A stretch of DNA of 64,000 nucleotides from Pseudomonadales bacterium (GTDB lineage: Bacteria > Pseudomonadota > Gammaproteobacteria > Pseudomonadales > Azotimanducaceae). The translations under genes and the position numbers were made by a program. Below are positions 35,912 through 43,614 of the stretch, piece after piece. Where the stretch lies: the NCBI GenBank assembly GCA_022825925.1, contig JAJDVW010000062.1:1-64000 (forward strand). The letters run 5' to 3'. Each line of letters starts with the position of its first letter. Within the stretch, counting starts at the first letter, position 1. The notes under the pieces are model-generated. The model saw nothing but the letters and a program-made list of their open reading frames with translations. It had not been told where the DNA came from and did not search any database.

Positions 35912-36439
35912 GTGTCCGCAAGACGCTTGCATGAGGCTCGAGATCCGGCGCCCGCGCATGGCCGCGGTCGGCGCCGGGGGTTCTGTGCGGTCCTCTGTGG
36001 AGCGCTCTGGGGAGCGCTCTGGGGAGCGATAGCCGCGCTCCTGGCCCTGCCCGCCGCCGCGGACTCCAACCCCTACGCCGAGTACTCCGACGAGCAGCTC
36101 ACGCGGGTCGCCTCCGACTGGGAGTCGCTCGGCAGCGAGGAACGGCGCGACTTCTTTCTCGAGATGCGCCGGCGCATGGCCGAGCACGGCCGGGGCCAGG
36201 CCATCCCGGTGGAGGTCCGCCGGCGGTTCGGACGTACCGTCCGGGGGCCGGACGGCTCCGTGGTCCACATCGAACAGGTCGTGCGCATCCGGTCGCGCCC
36301 GCCGGAGGCGGCCCTTGAAGAGGGGCCCGAAGAGGGCCCCGACGACTACGGCAAGGGTTTCGAACGGCGCGTGGAGGAGGCCGAGGACACGGTGGGTGCG
36401 CGGGTGGTGAAGGTCGGAAAAACGGTCAAGGGCGATTGA
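35912..36439 (+). CDS. small exported protein of unknown function, 175 aa
   Basis: Predicted Sec-exported protein. A basic n-region (GRGRRRG) is followed by a hydrophobic core near residues 30-55 (FCAVLCGALWGALWGAIAALLA) and a cleavage site LPAAADS. The mature part is about 115 aa, highly charged, with two helical stretches (SDEQLTRVASDWESL, RRDFFLEMRRRMAEH) and an acidic EEGPEEGPDDYG linker. I do not recognise the family. The start is uncertain; GTG 35912 is the plausible one. It ends 11 bases before the response regulator ATG, so it is probably co-transcribed with the two-component genes and may modulate the sensor in the periplasm. Confidence 0.6.
   Translation: MSARRLHEARDPAPAHGRGRRRGFCAVLCGALWGALWGAIAALLALPAAADSNPYAEYSDEQLTRVASDWESLGSEERRDFFLEMRRRMAEHGRGQAIPVEVRRRFGRTVRGPDGSVVHIEQVVRIRSRPPEAALEEGPEEGPDDYGKGFERRVEEAEDTVGARVVKVGKTVKGD
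35999..36030 (+). repeat. 12-base tandem repeat inside signal peptide
   Basis: GGAGCGCTCTGG occurs at 35999-36010 and 36011-36022, with a partial third unit at 36023-36030. It encodes GALW-GALW-GA in the hydrophobic core of the signal peptide, so copy-number change would lengthen or shorten the core by four residues without a frameshift. Confidence 0.75.
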
Positions 36440-36450
36440 CCGAGTCGGCG

Positions 36451-37155
<705 letters not shown>

Positions 37156-37173
37156 CGGCGTCGGGCGCGGCGG

Positions 37174-38589
37174 GTGGTGGCTTTGGTGGCATCGGTGGGC
37201 GCGGATCGGAAGCCGCCGAAGTTCCGCGCGGGGGGCCTGCGGACCTCGCTCCTCGCGCGCACCAATGTCGTGCTGGCGTTCAGCGCGGTCGCGATCGCGG
37301 CGACCGCCCTGGCGGCGCTGCAGGTCTTCGTCGTCGGTCCGATGACCGAGCGCTCCGCGGACGACGAGGCGGGCCTCGTGGTGCTCTCGGCCCAGACCTG
37401 GGCCGAACTACCCGACTACACCGACGCGCGGCCCGCGTTCGAACTCGAGATGGCGCGGATGCACGACCTGGTCATCAGTTCGGACATTCGCGACCTGCCG
37501 CCGGCGGCGGCCGACAACGACTACTACACGCTGCTCCGGGCCCGGATCTCGGAGCGTCTCGGCGCGCCGGTGCGGCTGCTCGAGGGCGACGAGCTGGTCT
37601 GGGCGGAGGTACCGATACCGGGCGGCCGGCTGCAGATCGGCTTCACGCCGGGGCAGCAGGACGGGCAGTTGCCCTACGTGGGGCTCATCATCGGCGTGGT
37701 CGGGGGGCTGATCGTGCTGGTCACGTCGTCCCTCGTCGTGCGGCGCATCGCGCAACCGCTGGCGGAGACGGCCGGCGCGGTCGAGGCGTTCCGGGGCGCG
37801 GAGGGGTTCTCGCCGCTGCCGGAGAAAGGACCCCGCGAACTGGTCACCCTCGCGGAGAGCTTCAACCGCATGGCGCGCGAGATCAGCACGCTGCTGTCGA
37901 GCCGGACGACGCTGCTCGCCGGCATCTCCCACGATCTCAGGACCCCGCTGGCCCGCATGCGCCTGGCGGTCGAACTGCTGCCGGACGACGTGGACCGCAA
38001 GCTCGTCGCCCGCATGGAAGGCAACCTGGAGAGGATGGACGAACTCATCGGCGATGCGCTGCGGTTCGCGCGGGGCGCCGGCGAGGCCGCGCAGGAGCTG
38101 TTGCTGAAGCCGTACATCGAGTCGGTCGTGGCCGACATCGACCCGGAAGTGCCGGTGCGTTGGCGCGGTGACGAGGAGGCCCGCGGTCTCGTCGCGCCGA
38201 GCGCTCTCGCCCGGGTCCTGGCCAACCTCGTGGACAACGCGCGCCGGCATGGCGAGGACGCGGAGGTCGTCGTGGGCGTGGCCGGCGAACTCACGGTGCA
38301 CGTGGTGGACAGCGGCCCGGGGATTCCGGAAGGCGAGCGCGAGCGCGTGTTCCAGCCGTTCTTCCGCCTGGACCGCCCCAGCGCGCGCGAGGCCGGGGGC
38401 AGCGGCCTGGGGCTCGCCGTCGTGCAGCAGCTCTGCCTCGCCCACGGCTGGCGGGTCGGCATCGGCGCGAGCGCATCGGGCGGGGCGGATGTGTGGGTCT
38501 CCGTCAGTACGCTGATACAAACCGACACAAAACCGCCCGCCGGAGAAATCACCGGGAAACAGCCCTTTGGCAGGATGTCCGTGGGGTGA
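37174..38589 (+). CDS. EnvZ-like sensor histidine kinase
   Basis: 471-aa membrane kinase. TM1 lies at about residues 27-53 and TM2 at about 168-190, with a ~115-aa periplasmic region; a HAMP-like segment follows (RRIAQPLAETAGAVEAF). His253 is in GISHDLRTPLARMRLAVELL. ATPase motifs are NLVDNARRHG, DSGPGIPEGE, QPFFRLD and GGSGLGLAVV. The arrangement and H-box match the EnvZ group. The start at GTG 37174 is approximate. A strong hairpin at 38717-38747 probably ends the transcript. Confidence 0.92.
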   Translation: MVALVASVGADRKPPKFRAGGLRTSLLARTNVVLAFSAVAIAATALAALQVFVVGPMTERSADDEAGLVVLSAQTWAELPDYTDARPAFELEMARMHDLVISSDIRDLPPAAADNDYYTLLRARISERLGAPVRLLEGDELVWAEVPIPGGRLQIGFTPGQQDGQLPYVGLIIGVVGGLIVLVTSSLVVRRIAQPLAETAGAVEAFRGAEGFSPLPEKGPRELVTLAESFNRMAREISTLLSSRTTLLAGISHDLRTPLARMRLAVELLPDDVDRKLVARMEGNLERMDELIGDALRFARGAGEAAQELLLKPYIESVVADIDPEVPVRWRGDEEARGLVAPSALARVLANLVDNARRHGEDAEVVVGVAGELTVHVVDSGPGIPEGERERVFQPFFRLDRPSAREAGGSGLGLAVVQQLCLAHGWRVGIGASASGGADVWVSVSTLIQTDTKPPAGEITGKQPFGRMSVG

Positions 38590-38716
38590 GACGAATTCGG
38601 TCGCATTGCGGCTGAAGTCCCCGGGGTGGAGCGGACCAGCGCATTGGGTACGGCTCCCACCCGGAAAGAGGCAATCTCTAATCCCCCTCGCGGCCTCGCC
38701 CTTCGAGGTCGACTTG

Positions 38717-38756
38717 GCCCGCCAGCTCCCTCTCCAGGCTGGCGGGCTACTTATTT
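38717..38756 (+). terminator. rho-independent terminator-like hairpin
   Basis: Perfect 10-base stem GCCCGCCAGC (38717-38726) / GCTGGCGGGC (38738-38747) with an 11-base loop, followed by TACTTATTT. It lies 128 bases after the kinase gene and 66 bases before the enoyl-CoA hydratase ATG, consistent with ending the two-component transcript. Confidence 0.65.
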
Positions 38757-38822
38757 CGGGCTCCGCCCTTTGCTGAGCGGCGCTCCGGCGTGGCCGGACC
38801 ACAACGGCTAGACTGTGTCCCC

Positions 38823-39599
38823 ATGGACTTCCAGGAAATCCTCTACGAGGTGGACGGGCCGCTGGCGCTCGTCACCATCAACCGCCCCGCGCGCCACAAC
38901 GCGATCTCCCTCGACACCCTGGAGGAGTTGCATGGCGCGGTGCGCGCGGCGGCGACCGACGACGACATCCGCGTGATCGCGATCACGGGCGCCGGGGGGC
39001 GGGCGTTCGCCTCGGGCTCGGACCTCTCCGAAGTTCTGCATCGCGACTTCAGGAAAGCCCTGGAACCCATCGTGCAGGGGCTGGCGGACCAGCTCGAGCG
39101 CACGCCCAAGCCGACCATCGCGGCGATCGACGGCATCTGCATGGGCGGCGGACTCGAGGTCGCGCTCGGCTGCGACCTGCGCATCGCCACGCACCGGTCC
39201 CGCTTCGCGACGCCGGAGGGGAAGCTCGGCATCATCCCCGGCGGCGGCGCGACCGCCCGCCTGCCGCGTATCGTCGGACGCGGCTGGGCGATGGAGATGA
39301 TGCTGATGGGCGAGCCCATCGACGCGGAACGGGCACTCTCGATCGGGCTCGTCACACGCCTCGTCGAGCCCGACGAACTGTTGCCCGAGACCCGCCGCGT
39401 GGCGGAGCATCTCGCGAGCTTCGCGCCGTTCGTGCCGCGCACCATGAAGGCCATGGTGAACTTCGGGATGGAGGCGAGCCTGGCCGGCGCCCTCATGCTC
39501 GAGAAGTACGCGCAGGGCGCCCTGGTGCAGACCGAGGACAAGCAGGAAGGCATCTCGGCCTTCCTGGAGAAGCGCAAGCCGGATTTCAAAGGCCGCTGA
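38823..39599 (+). CDS. enoyl-CoA hydratase/isomerase family protein
   Basis: 258-aa crotonase-fold protein. The oxyanion-hole region is GAGGRAFASGSDLSE (about residues 60-75); both hydratase glutamates appear to be present, in GGGLEVALGCDLR (about 115) and FATPEGKLGIIPGGGATARLPR (about 137). It therefore probably hydrates an enoyl-CoA to the (S)-3-hydroxy form rather than acting only as an isomerase. The ATG is at 38823. It precedes the FAS1-like dehydratase by 45 bases. Confidence 0.9.
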   Translation: MDFQEILYEVDGPLALVTINRPARHNAISLDTLEELHGAVRAAATDDDIRVIAITGAGGRAFASGSDLSEVLHRDFRKALEPIVQGLADQLERTPKPTIAAIDGICMGGGLEVALGCDLRIATHRSRFATPEGKLGIIPGGGATARLPRIVGRGWAMEMMLMGEPIDAERALSIGLVTRLVEPDELLPETRRVAEHLASFAPFVPRTMKAMVNFGMEASLAGALMLEKYAQGALVQTEDKQEGISAFLEKRKPDFKGR

Positions 39600-39644
39600 T
39601 CCTTGGTACCTTTGCGGGTTTTGGACGACCCTCAGGGGGGAGCA

Positions 39645-40142
39645 ATGGCCGTAGACAAGTTCCCGGTCGAGGCCGGACACATCATGATGTTCGCGCGCTC
39701 TGTCGGCGACGACAACCAGATCTACTACGACGAGGACTACGCCAAGTCCACCGAATGCGAAGCGGTCGTCGCGCCGCCGACCTTCGTGCAGGCGAGCGCG
39801 CAGTTCGACCCCGACTACTTCCTGCGTCCCAAGGTCGGCGAGCCCTGGTTCGGCTCCGGCGGCAAACCCACCGGCGTCGTCCGCGAGAGCGGCGGGGGCG
39901 GCGGTGGAGGCGGGGGCGGCCTGCACGCGGAACAGCGCTACGTGTACCACCGGCATCCCCGCGTGGGGGATGTCCTGACGGCGACCACGAAGCCGGGCAA
40001 CAAGTGGGAGCGGCAGAGCCGGCGCGCCGGGACGCTCAAGTTCTCCGAGACGGTCACCGAGTACCGCGACCAGAACGGCGAACTCGTCGTCACGGCTACG
40101 GGCGTGGGCGTCCAGACGGAACGTCCGGTCGACCAGGGCTAG
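39645..40142 (+). CDS. FAS1-like dehydratase-domain protein (N-terminal MaoC-like subunit)
   Basis: 165-aa hot-dog-fold protein like HadA/FAS1-like dehydratase subunits, which pair with a MaoC-type catalytic subunit. Typical blocks are EAGHIMMFARSVGDDNQIYYDEDYA, EAVVAPPTFVQASAQFDPDY, HAEQRYVYHRHPRVGDVL and FSETVTEYRDQNGELVVTATG. A run of ten glycines (39888-39920) sits in the loop before HAEQ, which is unusual in length. The ATG 39645 has AGGGGGGAGC upstream. The next gene encodes the probable partner. Confidence 0.85.
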   Translation: MAVDKFPVEAGHIMMFARSVGDDNQIYYDEDYAKSTECEAVVAPPTFVQASAQFDPDYFLRPKVGEPWFGSGGKPTGVVRESGGGGGGGGGGLHAEQRYVYHRHPRVGDVLTATTKPGNKWERQSRRAGTLKFSETVTEYRDQNGELVVTATGVGVQTERPVDQG

Positions 40143-40205
40143 CGCGACCTGCGGTCGCGTTGGGAGTTTCGCTGATGCGAAACTCCCGCGGCGCGAGCTT
40201 CTGGC
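40142..40205. repeat. double-hairpin palindromic repeat, copy 1 (intergenic)
   Basis: This 64-base element has two perfect stem-loops: GCGACC-TGC-GGTCGC and GGGAGTTTCGC-TGAT-GCGAAACTCCC, separated by GTT. It lies between the two dehydratase genes, starting at the stop codon of the first. It matches 43968-44032 with one gap and about seven substitutions; both stems are intact in each copy while the second loop differs. A tandem TTCTGGCCCAGC follows at the 3' side (about 40199-40226). Confidence 0.8.
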
Positions 40206-40247
40206 CCAGCACTTTCTGGCCCAGCGAAAGGAACACGGAGACACGAC

Positions 40248-40655
40248 ATGGCTTTGAATGCAGCAGACCTCAACGTCGGCGACACCCACACCGAACGGGT
40301 CGTCGAAGACCTGAAGCGCACGCAGATCGTCCAGTACGCGGGAGCGTCCGGGGACTACAACCCGGTGCACACGGACGAACTCTTCACGAAGGAAGTGGCC
40401 GGCTACCCGACGGTGTTCGCCCACGGCATGCTGACCATGGGCATGACCGGGCGGATGCTGACCAACTACGTCGGCGACGGACGGCTGACGGAATACGGCG
40501 TACGGTTCACCAACCAGGTGTGGCCGGGCGACACGCTCGACGCCACCGCCACGGTCCTGAAGGTCGAGGACGGGCTCGTCGATCTAGACGTCACGACCGT
40601 CAACCAGAAGGGCGACGTGGTCCTGAAGGGGAGCGCGCGGGCGCGCGTGGACTGA
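40248..40655 (+). CDS. MaoC-family (R)-specific hydratase
   Basis: 135-aa hot-dog protein with the full hydratase-2 motif YAGASGDYNPVHTDELF (catalytic Asp about 39 and His about 44), then GYPTVFAHGMLTMG and GDTLDATATVLKVEDGLVDLDV. With the FAS1-like subunit upstream it should form a two-subunit (R)-3-hydroxyacyl dehydratase/hydratase, as HadA-HadB do in mycobacteria. The gene follows the palindromic repeat by 42 bases, and the repeat may affect the ratio of the two subunits. Confidence 0.9.
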   Translation: MALNAADLNVGDTHTERVVEDLKRTQIVQYAGASGDYNPVHTDELFTKEVAGYPTVFAHGMLTMGMTGRMLTNYVGDGRLTEYGVRFTNQVWPGDTLDATATVLKVEDGLVDLDVTTVNQKGDVVLKGSARARVD

Positions 40656-40673
40656 CGGAGGCCGGCCCGTCCC

Positions 40674-42563
40674 CTACGGGGCGGGCGAGTACCAGATCGG
40701 TGAGGAGTAGGCGCGTTCGCGGGTCACCATCGGAATGTGCTCCGGAACGTCCCCGATCCCGTAACGCGCCGCGTCGTAGGCCGTCCAGCGCGGCGTCGGA
40801 ATCTCCAGCACGCGCACGTAGTAGAAGGCGTGCTCCTCCGGCCGGAAGTCCGGATCGACCCAGGCGGTCGAGAGCTCCGCCGCGCCGATCGTGTTCGAAT
40901 ACCTCGCCCGCTCGATGTCCACGGTACTCCCGACGTCGGGCACGGCGCCGTCCCCGCCGGGTGCCCGCGCGCCCGACCACGCCACGTCGTGGACCCGCTC
41001 ATGGAGTTCGCCGTCCGCGGCGCGCCAGCCATTGACGATCTGCACGCGGTCGAGGTTCGCCCCGTCCGGATCCTTGAGCGCGCGGACCAGGAAGGTCGGA
41101 GCCCCGCTCTCCGGCGCGGCGGCGAGTTGGCCTCCCATCGGGACGCCATCACGATAGCCGGCCGCCGCGAGGTCCGCGCCGACCGCGTCCGCCTCGTCGA
41201 ACGTCCAGCCGCCGAAGAAGCGCAGGACGATCCGCGGCCCCGTCGTCGCGTAAACCTCCCTGCGCCGCAGCGCGGCGAAGATCGACGCCCGCGTGTTCTC
41301 GCCCGCCCAGACGCCGGCGTAACCGGCCGCGTTGGCCTGCCATCCCGTCGTGGGACGTTCGTCGAAGAGCCGCCCCGCCCTCGGTTCCGCGCCCGCGTGC
41401 TTGCCCCAGAAGTTGTCCTCCGCCACGGCCGCGAGGCCCGTGTGCGCATCGGAACTGCCGATCATGCCGAACTGGAACGGGTTGACCCCCTTGCGCGCGA
41501 GTTGCGAGAGCCCGAGCTGCAGGGCGGACCGCGCGTACTCGTACCGCACCTGCTCCGGCGGCTTGTCCGGCGACGGCTCCTTGCCGCCCCAGCCGTTCCA
41601 GGTCTCGAAGTCCGCGAACGCGTCGTCCGGGGAGAGCCAGGGATGCGTCTCGCTATCGCCCTTGATCTGGGTGACCTCCACCACCCGGTCGAAGCGGGCG
41701 CGCGTCTCCATCCGTTCCCGCGTCAGCGGACGCCCCCACGAGTCCGCGAGGGAGAACATCAGCCCGAACGTGAGGTTGCTGTTGTGCGGGATCGTGATCG
41801 CCGCGCCGCCGGTGCGCTCTTCGTAGCGGGCAAGGTAGTCCCAGAGCACCTCGGCATGGACGGTGTCGCTGGACGTCAGCGGCACGACCTGGTTCGCCCG
41901 TTCCGCGTCGTCCTCGAAGAGGACCACCCGATGCACGGCGCCGAGCAGCGGTGTCCACTCGTACGCGATGAAGGTCGTGAAACGGCCCGGGTCGTTGTAG
42001 CGGTCGGCGGCGGCCGTGGTCATCCGCCAGACGGAGCTGCGGAAGCGCTCGTGCCGCACGGCGATCTGGTTGGGACGGTGCGTGGGCAGCAACGGGCCCG
42101 TGCGCAGGGCCTCGTTGTCGATCTCCGGGTCCGCGTCGAGGGCCGCGAACGCTTCGGCCCACGCGCGGCCCAGGGCCGTCTCGCGGAAGGCCGACTCGTT
42201 CTCCCACGCACCGCGCGCGTAGGCCGCCCCGGCGTTGTTGCCGTGGTCGGCGACGACGAGGAAGTCGAGCGGGCGACGCAGCCGCGCCCGCTGGCCCGAC
42301 GTGCTGGTCACCTCGTCGCCGCGCGCAAACCGGTACGCGTCGTCGAGTCCGAGGCGCGTGCCCCCGAGGAACGCATCCCCGGAGATCGCCGTATGCACGT
42401 GCGTGTCGCCCCAGTAGACCGTGGCGGGGAAGTCCCCGTCGGCACCGTCCTCTTCCGCGACGGCCGGCGCCCCGACCGCAACCAGCATCCCCAGGCAGGC
42501 CGCCCGGGCAACCCGTCCGGCGGCGGCTCGGCCGCGTTTTCCCTTGATCGATTCCGCGCGCAT
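40674..42563 (-). CDS. DUF3604 domain-containing exported protein
   Basis: 629-aa DUF3604 protein. A signal peptide is visible (RVARAACLGMLVAVGAPAVAEE, cleaved about residue 37). The PHP-like metal motif starts YWGDTHVHTAISGDAF, then DFLVVADHGNNAG, TFIAYEWTP, TIPHNSN and GMIGSSDAHTGLA. These fit a metal-dependent hydrolase fold, but the substrate of DUF3604 proteins is not firmly known. The ATG 42563 has AAGGGG upstream. The Arc-like regulator gene is 9 bases upstream on the same strand. Confidence 0.88.
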   Translation of the reverse strand: MRAESIKGKRGRAAAGRVARAACLGMLVAVGAPAVAEEDGADGDFPATVYWGDTHVHTAISGDAFLGGTRLGLDDAYRFARGDEVTSTSGQRARLRRPLDFLVVADHGNNAGAAYARGAWENESAFRETALGRAWAEAFAALDADPEIDNEALRTGPLLPTHRPNQIAVRHERFRSSVWRMTTAAADRYNDPGRFTTFIAYEWTPLLGAVHRVVLFEDDAERANQVVPLTSSDTVHAEVLWDYLARYEERTGGAAITIPHNSNLTFGLMFSLADSWGRPLTRERMETRARFDRVVEVTQIKGDSETHPWLSPDDAFADFETWNGWGGKEPSPDKPPEQVRYEYARSALQLGLSQLARKGVNPFQFGMIGSSDAHTGLAAVAEDNFWGKHAGAEPRAGRLFDERPTTGWQANAAGYAGVWAGENTRASIFAALRRREVYATTGPRIVLRFFGGWTFDEADAVGADLAAAGYRDGVPMGGQLAAAPESGAPTFLVRALKDPDGANLDRVQIVNGWRAADGELHERVHDVAWSGARAPGGDGAVPDVGSTVDIERARYSNTIGAAELSTAWVDPDFRPEEHAFYYVRVLEIPTPRWTAYDAARYGIGDVPEHIPMVTRERAYSSPIWYSPAP

Positions 42564-42572
42564 GTCGTCCCC

Positions 42573-42875
42573 TTATCCGGTAAGCAGCGCGACCAGCGCC
42601 CCGCGCTGGCGTCGCGAGAGGCGCCGGAACGCGCGGATCAACGCGTTCTCCTGTTCCGACAGGTCGCGCCGGAAGGTCGTCTCTATGTACGGAAAGAACG
42701 GCGGCTCCACGGCCGACTCGTCCGCGTCGTGCGGCAGGCCGGCCAGGGACTGCTCGAGCCGTGCTACGATTTCCGAGTTCACGCTCCTCCTGTAACGCTC
42801 CGCGGCCTCCGTGACGCGTTGGTGCAGGTCGACCGGCAGCCGCACCAGGAACTTGTGGACCGGTACTTTGTTCAT
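42573..42875 (-). CDS. Arc-like ribbon-helix-helix protein
   Basis: 100-aa protein. The N-terminal half is an Arc/MetJ-type DNA-binding fold: VHKFLVRLPVDLHQRVTEAAERYRRSVNSEIVARLEQSL. The C-terminal half (ETTFRRDLSEQENALIRAFRRLSRRQRGALVALLTG) is a helical segment. It starts at ATG 42875 after a GGGAGGAGG-type purine run. It is co-directional with and 9 bases before the DUF3604 gene, and 67 bases from the divergent ABC gene, so it may control both. Confidence 0.82.
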   Translation of the reverse strand: MNKVPVHKFLVRLPVDLHQRVTEAAERYRRSVNSEIVARLEQSLAGLPHDADESAVEPPFFPYIETTFRRDLSEQENALIRAFRRLSRRQRGALVALLTG

Positions 42876-42942
42876 GCCTCCCTCCTCCCGACACATGTTG
42901 TCCCTGTTCGGCGCCTTGCACAAACCGTAGGCCCCCTTGGAC

Positions 42943-43614
42943 ATGCTCCAGGTTGACGGGGTCGCCTTCCAGCGCGCGGACGGCGCACGGGTCCGGCACA
43001 TCCTGCGCGACGTTTCGTTCCGGCTGGGGCCGGGGCAGGTCGCCGCCGTCTGGGGGCCCAGCGGCAGCGGCAAGACGACGCTCCTGAACCTGATCGGCGG
43101 GCTCCTTCGACCGGACGCCGGCGCGATCCGCGTGGTCGTCGAAGGCGCGGACGACCGGAGCCCCGAGGTCGCGGTCCACGCCCTGTCGCGCGCGGAACGC
43201 CTGCGGTACCGCCGCCGCCACGTCGGTTTCGTCTTCCAGTTCCTCAACCTGCTGCCGACGCTGACCGTGGAGGAGAACGTGCTCCTGCCCCTGGAGCTGA
43301 ACGGTCTGCGGGACCGCGCGGACGAGGCGCTGGGCCGGCTCGGGCCGCTCGGCATCGCGGACCTCGCGCGGCGTTTTCCCGATGCCCTCTCCGGCGGGGA
43401 ACAGCAGCGCGTCGCCATCGCGCGCGCCCTGGCGCATGCGCCGGCCCTCGTGCTGGCCGACGAGCCCACCGGCAATCTCGATGCCGACAATGCCGTGCGC
43501 GTGGCGGACTGCCTCTGGGAACAGGTCCGCGACGCGCGGGCCGGGCTGGTCGTCGCCACGCACAACGAGCGCCTTGCCGAGCGCGCGGACACCGTCGTCA
43601 GACTCCGGCAATGA
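42943..43614 (+). CDS. ABC transporter ATP-binding protein, LolD/MacB/AttE-like
   Basis: 223-aa ATPase. Walker A is GPSGSGKTT, the Q-loop region is FVFQFLNLLPTLTVEENV (diagnostic of the LolD/MacB/FtsE type), the signature is LSGGEQQRVAIARAL and Walker B is LVLADEPTGNLD with the H-loop in ATHNERL. ATG 42943 is preferred to TTG 42937. The stop overlaps the permease start (43611). Partners are the FtsX-type permease and the lipoprotein downstream. Confidence 0.93.
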   Translation: MLQVDGVAFQRADGARVRHILRDVSFRLGPGQVAAVWGPSGSGKTTLLNLIGGLLRPDAGAIRVVVEGADDRSPEVAVHALSRAERLRYRRRHVGFVFQFLNLLPTLTVEENVLLPLELNGLRDRADEALGRLGPLGIADLARRFPDALSGGEQQRVAIARALAHAPALVLADEPTGNLDADNAVRVADCLWEQVRDARAGLVVATHNERLAERADTVVRLRQ

